NCBI RefSeq assembly: GCF_013410665.1
Contig: NZ_JACCFM010000001.1
Span: 2,914,001-2,978,000, forward strand
Direction of reading: 5' to 3'
Origin: Leifsonia psychrotolerans
GTDB lineage: Bacteria > Actinomycetota > Actinomycetes > Actinomycetales > Microbacteriaceae
Length of the DNA stretch: 64,000 nucleotides
Shown here: positions 18,227 through 26,535 of the stretch, piece after piece
Layout: the number at the start of each line of letters is the position of its first letter
How positions within the stretch are numbered: position 1 is the stretch's first letter
The notes under the pieces: model-generated
Databases searched by the model: none
Told to the model about the DNA's origin: nothing
Seen by the model: only the letters and a program-made list of their open reading frames with translations
Position numbers and translations under genes: made by a program

Positions 18227-19021
18227 TCAGGAGCCGAGCGCAACTCGCACGAGGGCATCAATGAGGCTCTCCGCCGTGCGTTCGTCGGCGATCACGTCGA
18301 CGCGGAGGCCCACAGCCGCCGCATCCTTCGCCGTCTGCGGGCCGATGCAGGCAATGAGCGTACCCTCGGGAATCGGGCCGAGCTGCTGTTGCACCTGCTG
18401 CGCCACGCTGCCGGAGGTGACGAGGATGGCCTGCACGAGCCCGGCCGCGACATCGGTGGCGACTTTTTCGCTGACCGGCACCCCAATGGTGCGGTAGGCG
18501 ACGACAGACTCCACCTCGTGGCCGATGCGACGCAGTCCCTCGGTGAGCAGTGGCTTGGCGATCTCGGAGCGCAGGGTGAGCACGCGCAGTGGAATCTCAC
18601 CGTGGGTCGCGGCCTCCCACTCGGCCAGCAGTCCGCGGGCCGTGTTGTCCTCCGACGGAACGATGTCGACCTGGTAACCGGCTGCGGTGAGTGCGGCGGC
18701 CGTGGTCTCGCCCACGGCGGCGACGCGCGTCGTGGGTGGCACCACTGCACGGTGGGAGGTCAGCACGTCGACGGTGGTGGCGCTGGTGACGGTCATCCAA
18801 TCGAATTCGCCGGCGGCCAGACGGGTCAGAGCGGCATCAAGTGTCTCGGCGTCGTCGGTCTGCGCGAAGTTGATCATGGCTGCAACGATCGGTTGGGCGC
18901 CCTTGGCCCGGAGCTTCGCCGAGACCTGATCGCCCCAGGGGCCGCCGCGCGGAACGAGGACCGTCCAGCCGGCCAGCGGCTTGACTTCGATCTGGCCGGT
19001 GTCGTGGCGTTCGTACGTCAT
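18227..19021 (-). CDS. hemD: Uroporphyrinogen-III synthase
   Basis: A 264-residue protein that closes and inverts ring D of hydroxymethylbilane. HemD sequences diverge strongly, so the call rests on the weak family pattern (WTVLVPRGGPWGDQV at the start, FDWMTVTSATTVDVL, VAAVGETTAAAL, the LVTSGSVAQQVQQQL segment, ACIGPQTAKDAAAVGL) and on position. Its ATG overlaps the hemC stop by 4 bp, as in most actinobacterial hemCD pairs. Two-lobed cytoplasmic protein. Confidence 0.93.
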   Translation of the reverse strand: MTYERHDTGQIEVKPLAGWTVLVPRGGPWGDQVSAKLRAKGAQPIVAAMINFAQTDDAETLDAALTRLAAGEFDWMTVTSATTVDVLTSHRAVVPPTTRVAAVGETTAAALTAAGYQVDIVPSEDNTARGLLAEWEAATHGEIPLRVLTLRSEIAKPLLTEGLRRIGHEVESVVAYRTIGVPVSEKVATDVAAGLVQAILVTSGSVAQQVQQQLGPIPEGTLIACIGPQTAKDAAAVGLRVDVIADERTAESLIDALVRVALGS

Positions 19022-19989
19022 ACTGCGCCTTCCATCCGGGCGAGCTTCCCTGCCCCCGCGGCCAGAAGCTCGGCGACGACACGCTGCGCCACATCGCGGG
19101 CGGCCTCATGCAAATCAGCCGGCGCGGTGGACTCGGGCGTCGCCGCGTGCGAGCTCGTGAGCTGCGCGGTGCCGTCGGCGCTGTAGACCGTAGCGGTGAG
19201 AAAGAGCAGCCCATCGTCGACGACGGCCGAGGCGCCGACGGGTGCCGAACATCCAGCCTCGAGCCCGGCCAGAACCAGGCGTTCAGCGGCCGTCGTGGCC
19301 TGGGTCGTGACGTGATTGATACTGGCAAGCGCAGCGGCCAGGGCTCGGTCGAGACGACCCTCCCGCACCTCAACCGCCAGGGCACCCTGGCCGGGAGCCG
19401 TCGGCCAGTTCGACAACTCGAGGAACTCGGTGGCGACGGCGTCAAGACGGCCGAGACGACCGAGGCCGGCCGCGGACAGCACGATTGCATCGAGCTCACC
19501 GTCGCTGACGAAGGCGAGCCGCGTGTCAACGTTGCCACGGATGTCGACGACCTGCAGGTCGGGCCGCAGCGCACGCAGCTGAGCGACCCGACGCGGCGAA
19601 CCCGTGCCGACTGTGGAGCCCGCCGGGAGAGCCTCGAGCGTCATTCCGTCGCGCGCGCAGAGCACATCGCGGGCATCGGCACGTTTCGGAGTGGCACCGA
19701 TCACGAGGCCGGGGTGGGCAGCCGTGGGCAGATCTTTCAGGGAGTGAACCAGAACATCGCACTCATCGGCCAGCAGCGATTCACGCAGGGCGCTGGCGAA
19801 GACGCCCGTGCCGCCGAGGCTCGACAGCGACTCGCGCGAGGTGTCGCCGTGTGTCGTGATCGTGACGATTTCGATCGGCGCGCCCGCTGCGGCACCGATG
19901 CGGTTCGCAATCGCCGTGCTCTGAGCGATCGCCAGGGCACTCCCCCGCGTTCCCACACGAATCACTGTCGGAGTCTTCGCCGTGCTCAT
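19018..19989 (-). CDS. hemC: Hydroxymethylbilane synthase (porphobilinogen deaminase)
   Basis: A 323-residue enzyme that polymerises four porphobilinogens on a covalent dipyrromethane cofactor. Seen: RVGTRGSALAIAQS, the HSLKDLPT segment, GTGSPRRVAQLRALRP, RGNVDTRL, and the cofactor-binding Cys in GLEAGCSAPVGA. The ATG overlaps the hemH stop by 4 bp. The length fits the family. Confidence 0.97.
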   Translation of the reverse strand: MSTAKTPTVIRVGTRGSALAIAQSTAIANRIGAAAGAPIEIVTITTHGDTSRESLSSLGGTGVFASALRESLLADECDVLVHSLKDLPTAAHPGLVIGATPKRADARDVLCARDGMTLEALPAGSTVGTGSPRRVAQLRALRPDLQVVDIRGNVDTRLAFVSDGELDAIVLSAAGLGRLGRLDAVATEFLELSNWPTAPGQGALAVEVREGRLDRALAAALASINHVTTQATTAAERLVLAGLEAGCSAPVGASAVVDDGLLFLTATVYSADGTAQLTSSHAATPESTAPADLHEAARDVAQRVVAELLAAGAGKLARMEGAV

Positions 19990-21119
19990 GGTGCCATTCC
20001 TGCCAGCGCCGGCTTGAAGCCCAGGCGCACATTCTCACAACACCCGGGCCGACAGATGTCGTACCAGGGTCCGAGCTCGGTCAGGGCGGGGCGCTCCTCG
20101 ACGGGCACGTCGCCGACACGTTCCATGACGAGGTCGACGAGGCCGCTGACGTACGCCGGGTTGGTGCCGGGAGTCGGCACGCGCACGGCGTGCACACCGT
20201 TTTCGGCGGCCGTTTCCATCGCCTCGGTGTCGAGATCCCAGAGCACCTCCATGTGGTCGCTCACGAAGCCCAGTGGCACGATCACCACCGCACGGATGCC
20301 TCGGGCTGGCAGTTCGGCGATCACATCGTTGATGTCAGGTTCCAGCCACGGCATGCTGGGCGGGCCGGACCGAGACTGGTAGACCAGCTGCCAGGGAATG
20401 TCGACGGGCGTTGGTGTCTCGCCCGACTCGACAACCGGGGTCGCCGCGGCCATCACGACCTCTGCTACCGCGAGGTGCTGTGCCTCATAGGCGCCGCCCG
20501 CCCCGAAGCCACGCTCGGCCGGACCGCTCTTGGCGGCGTCTTCCGACGGGATCGAGTGGGTGGCGAACAACACCAGCGCCTCAGTGGCGAGGTCGATGCC
20601 GGGAACACTCGTGGTGACATCCGCCAGCCCCTGCGTGACGCCCTCGATGAACGGCAGCACAAAGCCGGGGTGGTCGAAGAACTGACGCACCTTGTCGATG
20701 TGCACTTCGCCCTCGAGGCCGGTGTCCGCGAGGGCTTGAGCGAAATCTTCACGGTATTGGCGGCAGCTCGAGTAGGAGCTGTAGGCGCTCGTCGCGATCG
20801 CGATCAGACGGTTGTGGCCCGCCGCGTGGGCTTCCCGAATGGTGTCGGCCAGGTAGGGATCCCAGTTGCGGTTGCCCCACAGCACCGGCAGGTCGATGCC
20901 GCGAAAGGACAGCTCGGCCTCGAGGGCGGCCTTCAGCGCTCGGTTCTGGTTATTGATCGGGCTCACTCCGCCGAAGTGACGGTAGTGGTGGGCGACTTCC
21001 TCGAGGCGCTCCTCCGGAATGCCCCGACCACGCGTGACATTGCGGAGGAACGGAATCACATCGTCCTGGCCTTCTGGGCCGCCGAAGCCGGCCAACAGAA
21101 TTGCGTCGTACTCGGTCAT
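19986..21119 (-). CDS. hemH: Coproporphyrin III ferrochelatase
   Basis: A 377-residue ferrochelatase; with HemQ and CgoX next to it, it should insert iron into coproporphyrin III (CpfC). Seen: DAILLAGFGGPEG, TSAYSSYSSCRQYRED, and a C-terminal Cys cluster (ICRPGCCENVR). Actinobacterial ferrochelatases are known to carry a [2Fe-2S] cluster on Cys residues in these two regions, which fits here. The ATG at 21119 is chosen because it begins the conserved N-terminus and abuts the hemQ stop (TAATG). The longer upstream frame lies within hemQ and is not real. Confidence 0.96.
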   Translation of the reverse strand: MTEYDAILLAGFGGPEGQDDVIPFLRNVTRGRGIPEERLEEVAHHYRHFGGVSPINNQNRALKAALEAELSFRGIDLPVLWGNRNWDPYLADTIREAHAAGHNRLIAIATSAYSSYSSCRQYREDFAQALADTGLEGEVHIDKVRQFFDHPGFVLPFIEGVTQGLADVTTSVPGIDLATEALVLFATHSIPSEDAAKSGPAERGFGAGGAYEAQHLAVAEVVMAAATPVVESGETPTPVDIPWQLVYQSRSGPPSMPWLEPDINDVIAELPARGIRAVVIVPLGFVSDHMEVLWDLDTEAMETAAENGVHAVRVPTPGTNPAYVSGLVDLVMERVGDVPVEERPALTELGPWYDICRPGCCENVRLGFKPALAGMAP

Positions 21120-21868
21120 TACTGCAACACCTCCACAAGTTCGGCGAGTGTGACGCGACGGCCCGTGTAGAACGGAACCTCCTCGCGCACGTGACGCCGC
21201 GCATCCGTCGCGCGCAATTCGCGCATGAGATCGACGAGTTCGGTGAGTTCGTCGGATTCGATCGGCAGGAGCCATTCGTAGTCGCCGAGGGCGAAGGCCG
21301 AGACGGTGTTCGCGATCGCGCCGCGAAAAGCCGCACCCTTGCGGCCGTGGTCGGCAAGCATGCGACTGCGCTCGGCCTCGGGCAGCAGGTACCACTCATA
21401 GCTGCGCACGAACGGGTAGACCGTCATCCAGTTCTTGGCGGCCACGCCGCGGAGGAACCCGGGCACGTGGCTTTTGTTGAACTCGGCGTCACGGTGCACG
21501 CCCATGGCGTTCCAGGTGGGCAGCAGGCTCTTGAGCAGGCGCGTGCGACGCAGCTCGCGGTGAGCCCACTGCAGGGTCTCGGCCTCGTCGGCATGAGTCC
21601 AGATCATCACATCGGCGTCGGCGCGCAGGCCTGACACGTCGTAGAAGCCACGCACCGAGACGCCCTCGGCCTCGACCAGGGCAATCACATCGTCAAGCTC
21701 GTTGACGGCATGGGGTACGTCACGGCCGTCGAGGTCGTCGGGGTTCGCCGGATCTTTCCGCAGCACAGCGAAAAGGGTGAATCCGTGCGGTGATTCCTGG
21801 TCTGGAGCATCGGTGGAGTGAAGAGTGTGGGCGCTGGTTACTGCCTCTCCGGCAGCCGGGTGAGTCAT
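21119..21868 (-). CDS. hemQ: Coproheme decarboxylase (HemQ/ChdC)
   Basis: A 249-residue chlorite-dismutase-family protein that decarboxylates coproheme to heme b with hydrogen peroxide, the last step of the pathway in most Gram-positives. Seen: the PHGFTLFAVLRKD start of the core, NKSHVPGFLRG, KNWMTVYPFVRSYEWYLL with the candidate catalytic Tyr, MLADHGRKG with the likely heme-ligand His, and FALGDYEWLLPIESD. Its presence decides that the island uses the coproporphyrin-dependent route. ATG start; hemH overlaps by one base. Confidence 0.96.
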   Translation of the reverse strand: MTHPAAGEAVTSAHTLHSTDAPDQESPHGFTLFAVLRKDPANPDDLDGRDVPHAVNELDDVIALVEAEGVSVRGFYDVSGLRADADVMIWTHADEAETLQWAHRELRRTRLLKSLLPTWNAMGVHRDAEFNKSHVPGFLRGVAAKNWMTVYPFVRSYEWYLLPEAERSRMLADHGRKGAAFRGAIANTVSAFALGDYEWLLPIESDELTELVDLMRELRATDARRHVREEVPFYTGRRVTLAELVEVLQ

Positions 21869-21938
21869 TCCCCCAGTCTCCCTCGCTTTTCCGCCAGCAC
21901 CAAAAGCGAGCGCCGCGGTCAGGCTGAAGCGCCGGGGA

Positions 21939-22304
21939 TCAGCGACGCTGCACGGCCTTCACTCCCAACCAGACAGCGGTCCCCACGACCGTTGCAGCGG
22001 TCACGGCGATTCCGACCACGGCGATCGGATTGTCCTCGCCCAGTGTGCGCAGGCCATAGCGCACCCGCCGAACCCTGATCTTGATCTGGTGTGGAAGGTT
22101 GAGCTTCTTCTCGATGGCATCGAGGGTGCTGGCCAGGTCGCCGCGCGCCCGCGTGGCGTCGGCCCGTAACTCGGCCAGGCTCTTCTTGGGTGGCGGGGTC
22201 GGCTGCTCCGCTGCCTTCGCCGTGGGGTCGGAGGCAGCGTGTGCTGCGCGCCGCGTCACATCCGTGGTCGGCGTGCTTTCGTTGATCGATCGATCAGTGG
22301 CCAT
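21939..22304 (-). CDS. DUF3618-like small membrane protein
   Basis: A 121-residue protein. The motif LAELRADATRARGDLASTLDAIEKKLNLP (split over residues about 45-73) is the DUF3618 pattern, followed by one C-terminal helix (PIAVVGIAVTAATVVGTAVWLGV) and a basic end. The start is ATG 22304, not the longer frame to 22334, because AAGGGGG lies 10-11 bases before it. It overlaps the holin-like gene by 11 bp. DUF3618 genes usually sit beside holin-like and YtxH-like genes, as here. Envelope role inferred; function unknown. Confidence 0.88.
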   Translation of the reverse strand: MATDRSINESTPTTDVTRRAAHAASDPTAKAAEQPTPPPKKSLAELRADATRARGDLASTLDAIEKKLNLPHQIKIRVRRVRYGLRTLGEDNPIAVVGIAVTAATVVGTAVWLGVKAVQRR

Positions 22305-22710
22305 AATCGCCAACCCCCTTGAATGCGTCGACATCGTGACGGATGCTTGCGGCCATGCCGTTCGGGTCTGTGGCCGTCGCGGCCTTCAGCCGTCCGACGC
22401 CGATCAGAACCAGAATCGCGGCGATGAGCAGCAAAGCCACGGCGACAATCAGGGCCGACAGCCAGAGCGGCAACACCAGCGCAAGGGCGATCACCGCGAG
22501 GGCGATGAACACGCCCAGTGCGAAGAATCCGAACGTTGCGGCGACGACGAACAAGCCGATACCCAGGCCCATGTTCTTCGCTTTGCCGCTCAGCTCGGCG
22601 AGGAACGCCGCCAGTTCAGCCTTGATGAGGTCGGTGATATGGCCAGGCAGTTCGCCGATCAGAACGAACAGGCTGCGTTTGGCCTTCGGGTTAAATCCAC
22701 TCGTGCTCAC
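22294..22710 (-). CDS. Phage-holin-superfamily (putative actinobacterial holin III) membrane protein
   Basis: A 138-residue protein. An N-terminal amphipathic part (RSLFVLIGELPGHITDLIKAE) precedes two strong hydrophobic helices (LGIGLFVVAATFGFFALGVF and ALVLPLWLSALIVAVALLLI). This is the DUF1469/holin-III layout; such proteins are common chromosomal genes and are not evidence of a prophage. The GTG at 22710 has GGGAAGG about 8 bases upstream and is preferred to the longer frame from 22731. It belongs to the four-gene envelope insert inside the heme cluster. Confidence 0.87.
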   Translation of the reverse strand: MSTSGFNPKAKRSLFVLIGELPGHITDLIKAELAAFLAELSGKAKNMGLGIGLFVVAATFGFFALGVFIALAVIALALVLPLWLSALIVAVALLLIAAILVLIGVGRLKAATATDPNGMAASIRHDVDAFKGVGDYGH

Positions 22711-22737
22711 AGGTATGCCTTCCCGATGCAACGACGG

Positions 22738-23229
22738 TTAGGTGGAGGGGCTATCGCCCGCGGCGGCGGCCGGCTTCGCCGTGCGGGCCGACGTGCTGGC
22801 AGCAGGCTTCGTGGCGGATGTGGACTTCGCCGCAGCCGACTTCGTCGAGGCTGACTTCGCGGCGTCTGACTTCGCGGAGTCTGACTTCGCGGAGTCTGAC
22901 TTCGCGGCGGCAGACTTCGTGGCGTCTGACTTCGTCGCTGTCACCGAAGGGCTCTGCGTGGCCGAGGCTGACGGGGACTTTGCCGTTGCCTTCTTCTTGT
23001 TCGTGGCGGATTGCACGGCCTTCTTGCCGACGCTGAACAGTGTGACGGGCAGATCGCCGATGGCCTCAAGCGTGAAGTCGCGCACGATCGTCACGCGGCG
23101 CTGTACAGGCTTGGCGTTCCACAGCTCATTCGCCGCAGAGGCAATCTGGTCGTAGCGTTTGCGGCCGGCGCGTGCGCCGAGCACGTAGCCGACGAGCCCG
23201 CCGGTGATAAAGAGAAGCTTTCCCCGCAT
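22738..23229 (-). CDS. YtxH-like envelope protein with Ala/Lys/Ser repeat tail
   Basis: A 163-residue protein. Residues 1-40 hold one helix ending LVGYVLGARAGRKRYDQI, the pattern of YtxH/small actinobacterial membrane proteins. Residues about 80-163 are low complexity, with repeated SAKSD/AAKSD pentapeptides from 15-bp DNA units (for example at 22873-22902), then Pro/Ala-rich sequence. The tail resembles histone-like lysine-rich tails in composition and should be disordered and positively charged. Function unknown. Confidence 0.8.
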   Translation of the reverse strand: MRGKLLFITGGLVGYVLGARAGRKRYDQIASAANELWNAKPVQRRVTIVRDFTLEAIGDLPVTLFSVGKKAVQSATNKKKATAKSPSASATQSPSVTATKSDATKSAAAKSDSAKSDSAKSDAAKSASTKSAAAKSTSATKPAASTSARTAKPAAAAGDSPST

Positions 23230-23315
23230 TGTGACTCCATTCCGTCAGGTTCACGTTTCACCAGAGTAGCCCTCCCCCTTCCGGGTTGGCACATGCAGTA
23301 CCAGACCGGCGCGTG

Positions 23316-23693
23316 TTAGGGCACTGGATCTGCGCGTGCGGGGCGCAGAGCCGGGGCGGTGATCGCAGTGAGTGCGACGATCGAGGTCACGATCGTTCCC
23401 CAGTCAATGAACAGCTCGCCACCCGGGATCACGAGAACCAGAATAATGAAGACCGGCACCAAGGCGAGCACCACACACTGCAGCGTCACGAAAACCTGCC
23501 AGGCCCACCGGTGACCCCGACGAATCGGCCAGAGCAAGATCAGCAAAATGACGCCGATGATGACGCCGTTGCCCCCCGCCGGAGCGCCCGACAGCGGCAC
23601 CCAGACGATGCCCGCCAGCTCGGCGATGATCACGATCGCCAACCACAGGCCCGGGCGCGTCGAACGTATTCCACCTCCGGATTGTTCACTCAC
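23316..23693 (-). CDS. Small integral membrane protein in the hem operon
   Basis: A 125-residue protein with four likely helices (LAIVIIAELAGIVWVPLSG, GVIIGVILLILLWPI, VFVTLQCVVLALVPVFIILV, TIVTSIVALTAITAPAL). GTG start overlapping the hemY stop by 4 bp, so it is translated with hemY. I do not recognise the family. Its tight coupling suggests a role near the membrane-associated oxidase, but this is inference from position only. Confidence 0.78.
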   Translation of the reverse strand: MSEQSGGGIRSTRPGLWLAIVIIAELAGIVWVPLSGAPAGGNGVIIGVILLILLWPIRRGHRWAWQVFVTLQCVVLALVPVFIILVLVIPGGELFIDWGTIVTSIVALTAITAPALRPARADPVP

Positions 23694-25282
23694 TCGGTGC
23701 TCGGCATTCCGAGCGCCGCATGACGGATGCGACCAGCTGCGGCGAGCGCGTCCGGAATGACGGCGGCCAGGCCGACCCCCGAGAGCCAGGCCCCGGTCAG
23801 CTCGAGTCCCTCGACGTCGGCGAGCACCTCACGCACCGCGTGCACTCGTTCGCGGGCGCCGATCGTCGCCGGCGACAGTGCGCCGTGCCAGGGGGTACGG
23901 GCGAAGCCAACCACGGCTGCCTTCTCGAGGGGAACGCCCAGAATGCGTGCGGCGTCGTGCAGTGCGAGCGCTTGGAACTCGGCGTCGCTCAAGATTTCGG
24001 TCGAGCCCGGCTCGCCGGCTCGTCCGTACGAGAGCCGGAGAACATGTCGGCCGGGGCCGGCGGCCTCGGCCACCCAGTCCCATTTGGCACTGACATGGGT
24101 GAGGGCCTTCGCGCTGATTCCAGGCGTAGCGGCGGCAACGAGAACCCCGGTGCCCCGCTGGTGCGCGTCGAGTGAGGGCGCGTCGATCACGACAGTGGCG
24201 AGTTCGACGGCCGTCGGCTCGGGCCAGTCCAACTCGGTGAGTGTGGCGAGCTCGTCGCTGAGCGGCGCGACCAGGTCGAGCGCCGGTCTGTTCGAAGTGG
24301 CGACGATCACGAAACGAGCGGTCAGCGTCGAGAGCAGGTCCGCGTCATCCACGAGCTGGGCGGTAGGCGGCTGGGCGGTAGGCGGCTGGGCGGCAGGCGG
24401 CTGGGCGGCAGGCGGCGCGATCGTAACCGTCCACGTAGGTTCCTCGTCGGTGCCGCTGCGTTCGAGAGCCTGCACTCGGGCATCCGTCACGGATTCGACG
24501 CCATAGTGCGCGAGCTCGGCCACGAGCGCGGTGACCATCGTCGACATGCCGCCGCGGAGCCCACCGACGGCAGAACCGGCGGAACCGGCCGGCTTGTTTC
24601 CAATCAGAGCCAGCACAGCGCCCGAGAGTGAACCCGTCGTGGTGAGCGCCGAGTTCAACCCCGGGGCGACGACGTCGACCTCCAGGTCGGTCGCGGGCGC
24701 CGAATAGACGCCGGCTGCAACGGGATCGACGAGTCGCTCGAGCACGCGGCGTCCCATGCGCTTCTGCACGAGTTCGCCCAGGTTGTGTTCGCGCCCGATC
24801 TTCAGCACGGGCATCAATCGGTCGAGGTACGCGCGCCAGGCGCCGCCCCAGCCGATCACGGCGCGCACGTCGGCGGCGAGCGGAGACGACGGGATGCCGA
24901 GCACTCCTCCGCGCGGCAACGGCACACTCACCGCGGCTCCCGCTTCGCGCCCTTCGCCGGGCAGGCAGAGCCACGCCCCCGCCGAGTTCGGCATGACGAT
25001 CTGTTCGGTCAGGCCGAGGCTGGCCACGAAATCGGCGACAGCCCCCGCACGCACGGCGAAACTCTCGGCGCCGCTGTCGAGCGTGAGCCCACCGACGGTG
25101 TGCGAGGCAACGGCGCCACCGACGGCATCCGCGGCCTCAAGAAGCGTCACACGCAGTCCGATGCGCGCGCATTCCCGGGCGGCCACGAGGCCGGCAACAC
25201 CGCCGCCGATCACGACGACATCGCGCGGGCCGGTGCGCAGATCGGTGCGCGCCGTGCTGCCACTCAGGCGGCTATCGCTCAC
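23690..25282 (-). CDS. hemY: Coproporphyrinogen III oxidase / protoporphyrinogen oxidase-like (CgoX)
   Basis: A 530-residue FAD oxidase. The N-terminal dinucleotide fold reads DVVVIGGGVAGLVAARECA, followed by LLEAADAVGGAVAS; the C-terminal GAWLSGVGLAAVIPDA closes the FAD site. In a genome with HemQ the physiological reaction should be coproporphyrinogen III to coproporphyrin III. An in-frame 15-bp minisatellite (24355-24414) inserts (A/T)QPPA-type repeats into the middle of the protein, a probable surface loop; the enzyme is otherwise full length. GTG start overlapping hemE by 4 bp. Confidence 0.94.
   Translation of the reverse strand: MSDSRLSGSTARTDLRTGPRDVVVIGGGVAGLVAARECARIGLRVTLLEAADAVGGAVASHTVGGLTLDSGAESFAVRAGAVADFVASLGLTEQIVMPNSAGAWLCLPGEGREAGAAVSVPLPRGGVLGIPSSPLAADVRAVIGWGGAWRAYLDRLMPVLKIGREHNLGELVQKRMGRRVLERLVDPVAAGVYSAPATDLEVDVVAPGLNSALTTTGSLSGAVLALIGNKPAGSAGSAVGGLRGGMSTMVTALVAELAHYGVESVTDARVQALERSGTDEEPTWTVTIAPPAAQPPAAQPPTAQPPTAQLVDDADLLSTLTARFVIVATSNRPALDLVAPLSDELATLTELDWPEPTAVELATVVIDAPSLDAHQRGTGVLVAAATPGISAKALTHVSAKWDWVAEAAGPGRHVLRLSYGRAGEPGSTEILSDAEFQALALHDAARILGVPLEKAAVVGFARTPWHGALSPATIGARERVHAVREVLADVEGLELTGAWLSGVGLAAVIPDALAAAGRIRHAALGMPSTE
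24355..24414 (-). repeat. In-frame 15-bp minisatellite inside hemY, four copies
   Basis: The unit GCTGGGCGGTAGGCG and its one-base variant GCTGGGCGGCAGGCG (two copies each, + strand) encode PPAAQ/PPTAQ pentapeptides. The 15-bp unit keeps the frame whatever the copy number. Confidence 0.9.
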
Positions 25283-26460
25283 GCGCGCTCCCCTGCCGAG
25301 GCACGTGCCTGCGGGTCGGTGTGAGCATCGGTGCGCGCGCTCAGCTCGTGCACGAGTTCGACGACACGGGTGAGCACGGCCGGGTCGGTCTCGGGCGGCA
25401 CGCCGTGACCGAGGTTGAACACGTGTGCTGGGGCGGATGCGCCGCGCTCTAGCACAGTGCGCACCTCCGCTTCGAGCACCGGCCAGGGCGCGTTCAGCAG
25501 TGCCGGGTCGAGGTTGCCTTGCAGCGGCGTCGTACCGCCGAGGCGCCGGTTGGCCTCATCGAGTGGAATGCGGTAATCGACACCGACGACATCCGCGCCG
25601 ATGTCGCGCATGGCGCCCAGCAGCTCACCGGTGCCCACGCCGAAGTGCACGATCGGCACGTGTCGACGGACCTCGACCGGGTCGGCCGCGGCATCGCGCG
25701 ATCGATCGACGTAGCCGAGATCCTGCACCGGGGCGATCGCGGCAGCGGATGCCGGGGCGACGTACCGCGTGTAGTCCTCGAGCGACAGGGCGCCGGCCCA
25801 CGAGTCGAAGAGCTGTGCGGCGCTGGCACCCGCGAGCACCTGGGCGCGCAGGAAGCGACCGGTGACGTCAGCGGTCCAGGCCATCAGCGCGGCCCAAGCT
25901 TCGGGGTCGGCGTGCATGAGCGTGCGGGCGTGAATGTGGTCCTTCGACGGCCCACCCTCAACCAGGTAGGCGGCCAGAGTGAACGGGGCTCCGGCGAACC
26001 CGATCAGCGGGGTGGAGCCGAGTTCGGCGACCGTGCGGGCGACGGCGTCGGCGATGGGGGCCAATGCCGTGTCAAGAACCGCGGGGTCGAGCGCGGTCAG
26101 CGCCGCGACATCCGTTCCCGTGCGCACCGCGGTGCCGAGAACCGGGCCCTTGCCCGCCACGATCGTGACGTCGACGCCGACGAGCTTCAAGGGCACGACG
26201 ATATCGCTGAAGAAGATTCCGGCGTCAACGCCGTGGCGACGCACGGGCTGCAGCGTGATTTCGCTGGTCATGGCCGGGTCAAGGCAGGCGTCAAGCATGT
26301 CGGTCCCGACGCGCAGTTCGCGATATTCGGGAAGCGATCGGCCGGCCTGGCGCATAAACCAGACCGGTGTCGCGTCGGGCCTGACGCCCTGGTAGGCCCG
26401 CACCAGGCGGGAGTTGGCGGTCAAGCCGCTGGACAGGGGATGTTGCGCGTCGAGGTTCAC
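25279..26460 (-). CDS. hemE: Uroporphyrinogen decarboxylase
   Basis: A 393-residue enzyme converting uroporphyrinogen III to coproporphyrinogen III. Seen: TPVWFMRQAGRSLPEYRELR, the GIFFSDIVVPLKLVGVDV segment, GFAGAPFTLAAYLVEGG, and FNLGHGVPPETDP. GTG start at 26460, 75 bp from the divergent hemA start; the gap holds a 17-bp palindrome. It overlaps hemY by 4 bp and heads the minus-strand heme operon. The C-terminal 20 residues are a non-conserved Ala/Thr/Asp tail. Confidence 0.97.
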   Translation of the reverse strand: MNLDAQHPLSSGLTANSRLVRAYQGVRPDATPVWFMRQAGRSLPEYRELRVGTDMLDACLDPAMTSEITLQPVRRHGVDAGIFFSDIVVPLKLVGVDVTIVAGKGPVLGTAVRTGTDVAALTALDPAVLDTALAPIADAVARTVAELGSTPLIGFAGAPFTLAAYLVEGGPSKDHIHARTLMHADPEAWAALMAWTADVTGRFLRAQVLAGASAAQLFDSWAGALSLEDYTRYVAPASAAAIAPVQDLGYVDRSRDAAADPVEVRRHVPIVHFGVGTGELLGAMRDIGADVVGVDYRIPLDEANRRLGGTTPLQGNLDPALLNAPWPVLEAEVRTVLERGASAPAHVFNLGHGVPPETDPAVLTRVVELVHELSARTDAHTDPQARASAGERA

Positions 26461-26511
26461 GCTCTCGATTGTGTCAAATTTCCCTGACCTCGTCGTCGAT
26501 TAAGGTTCTGC

Positions 26512-26528
26512 TACTACGCGACGTAGAA
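26512..26528. promoter_or_regulatory. 17-bp palindrome before hemA, shared with the flavohemoglobin promoter
   Basis: TACTACG-CGA-CGTAGAA ends 7 bases before the hemA GTG. It matches 14 of 17 positions of the palindrome at 31499-31515. It is a candidate operator in the hemA/hemE divergent region; the cognate regulator is unknown. Confidence 0.5.
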
Positions 26529-26535
26529 TCAGGCA

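Noticed and set aside
22294..22710. Holin-like gene as sign of a prophage
   Set aside because: No other phage genes are near; this family is a common chromosomal envelope protein in Actinobacteria.
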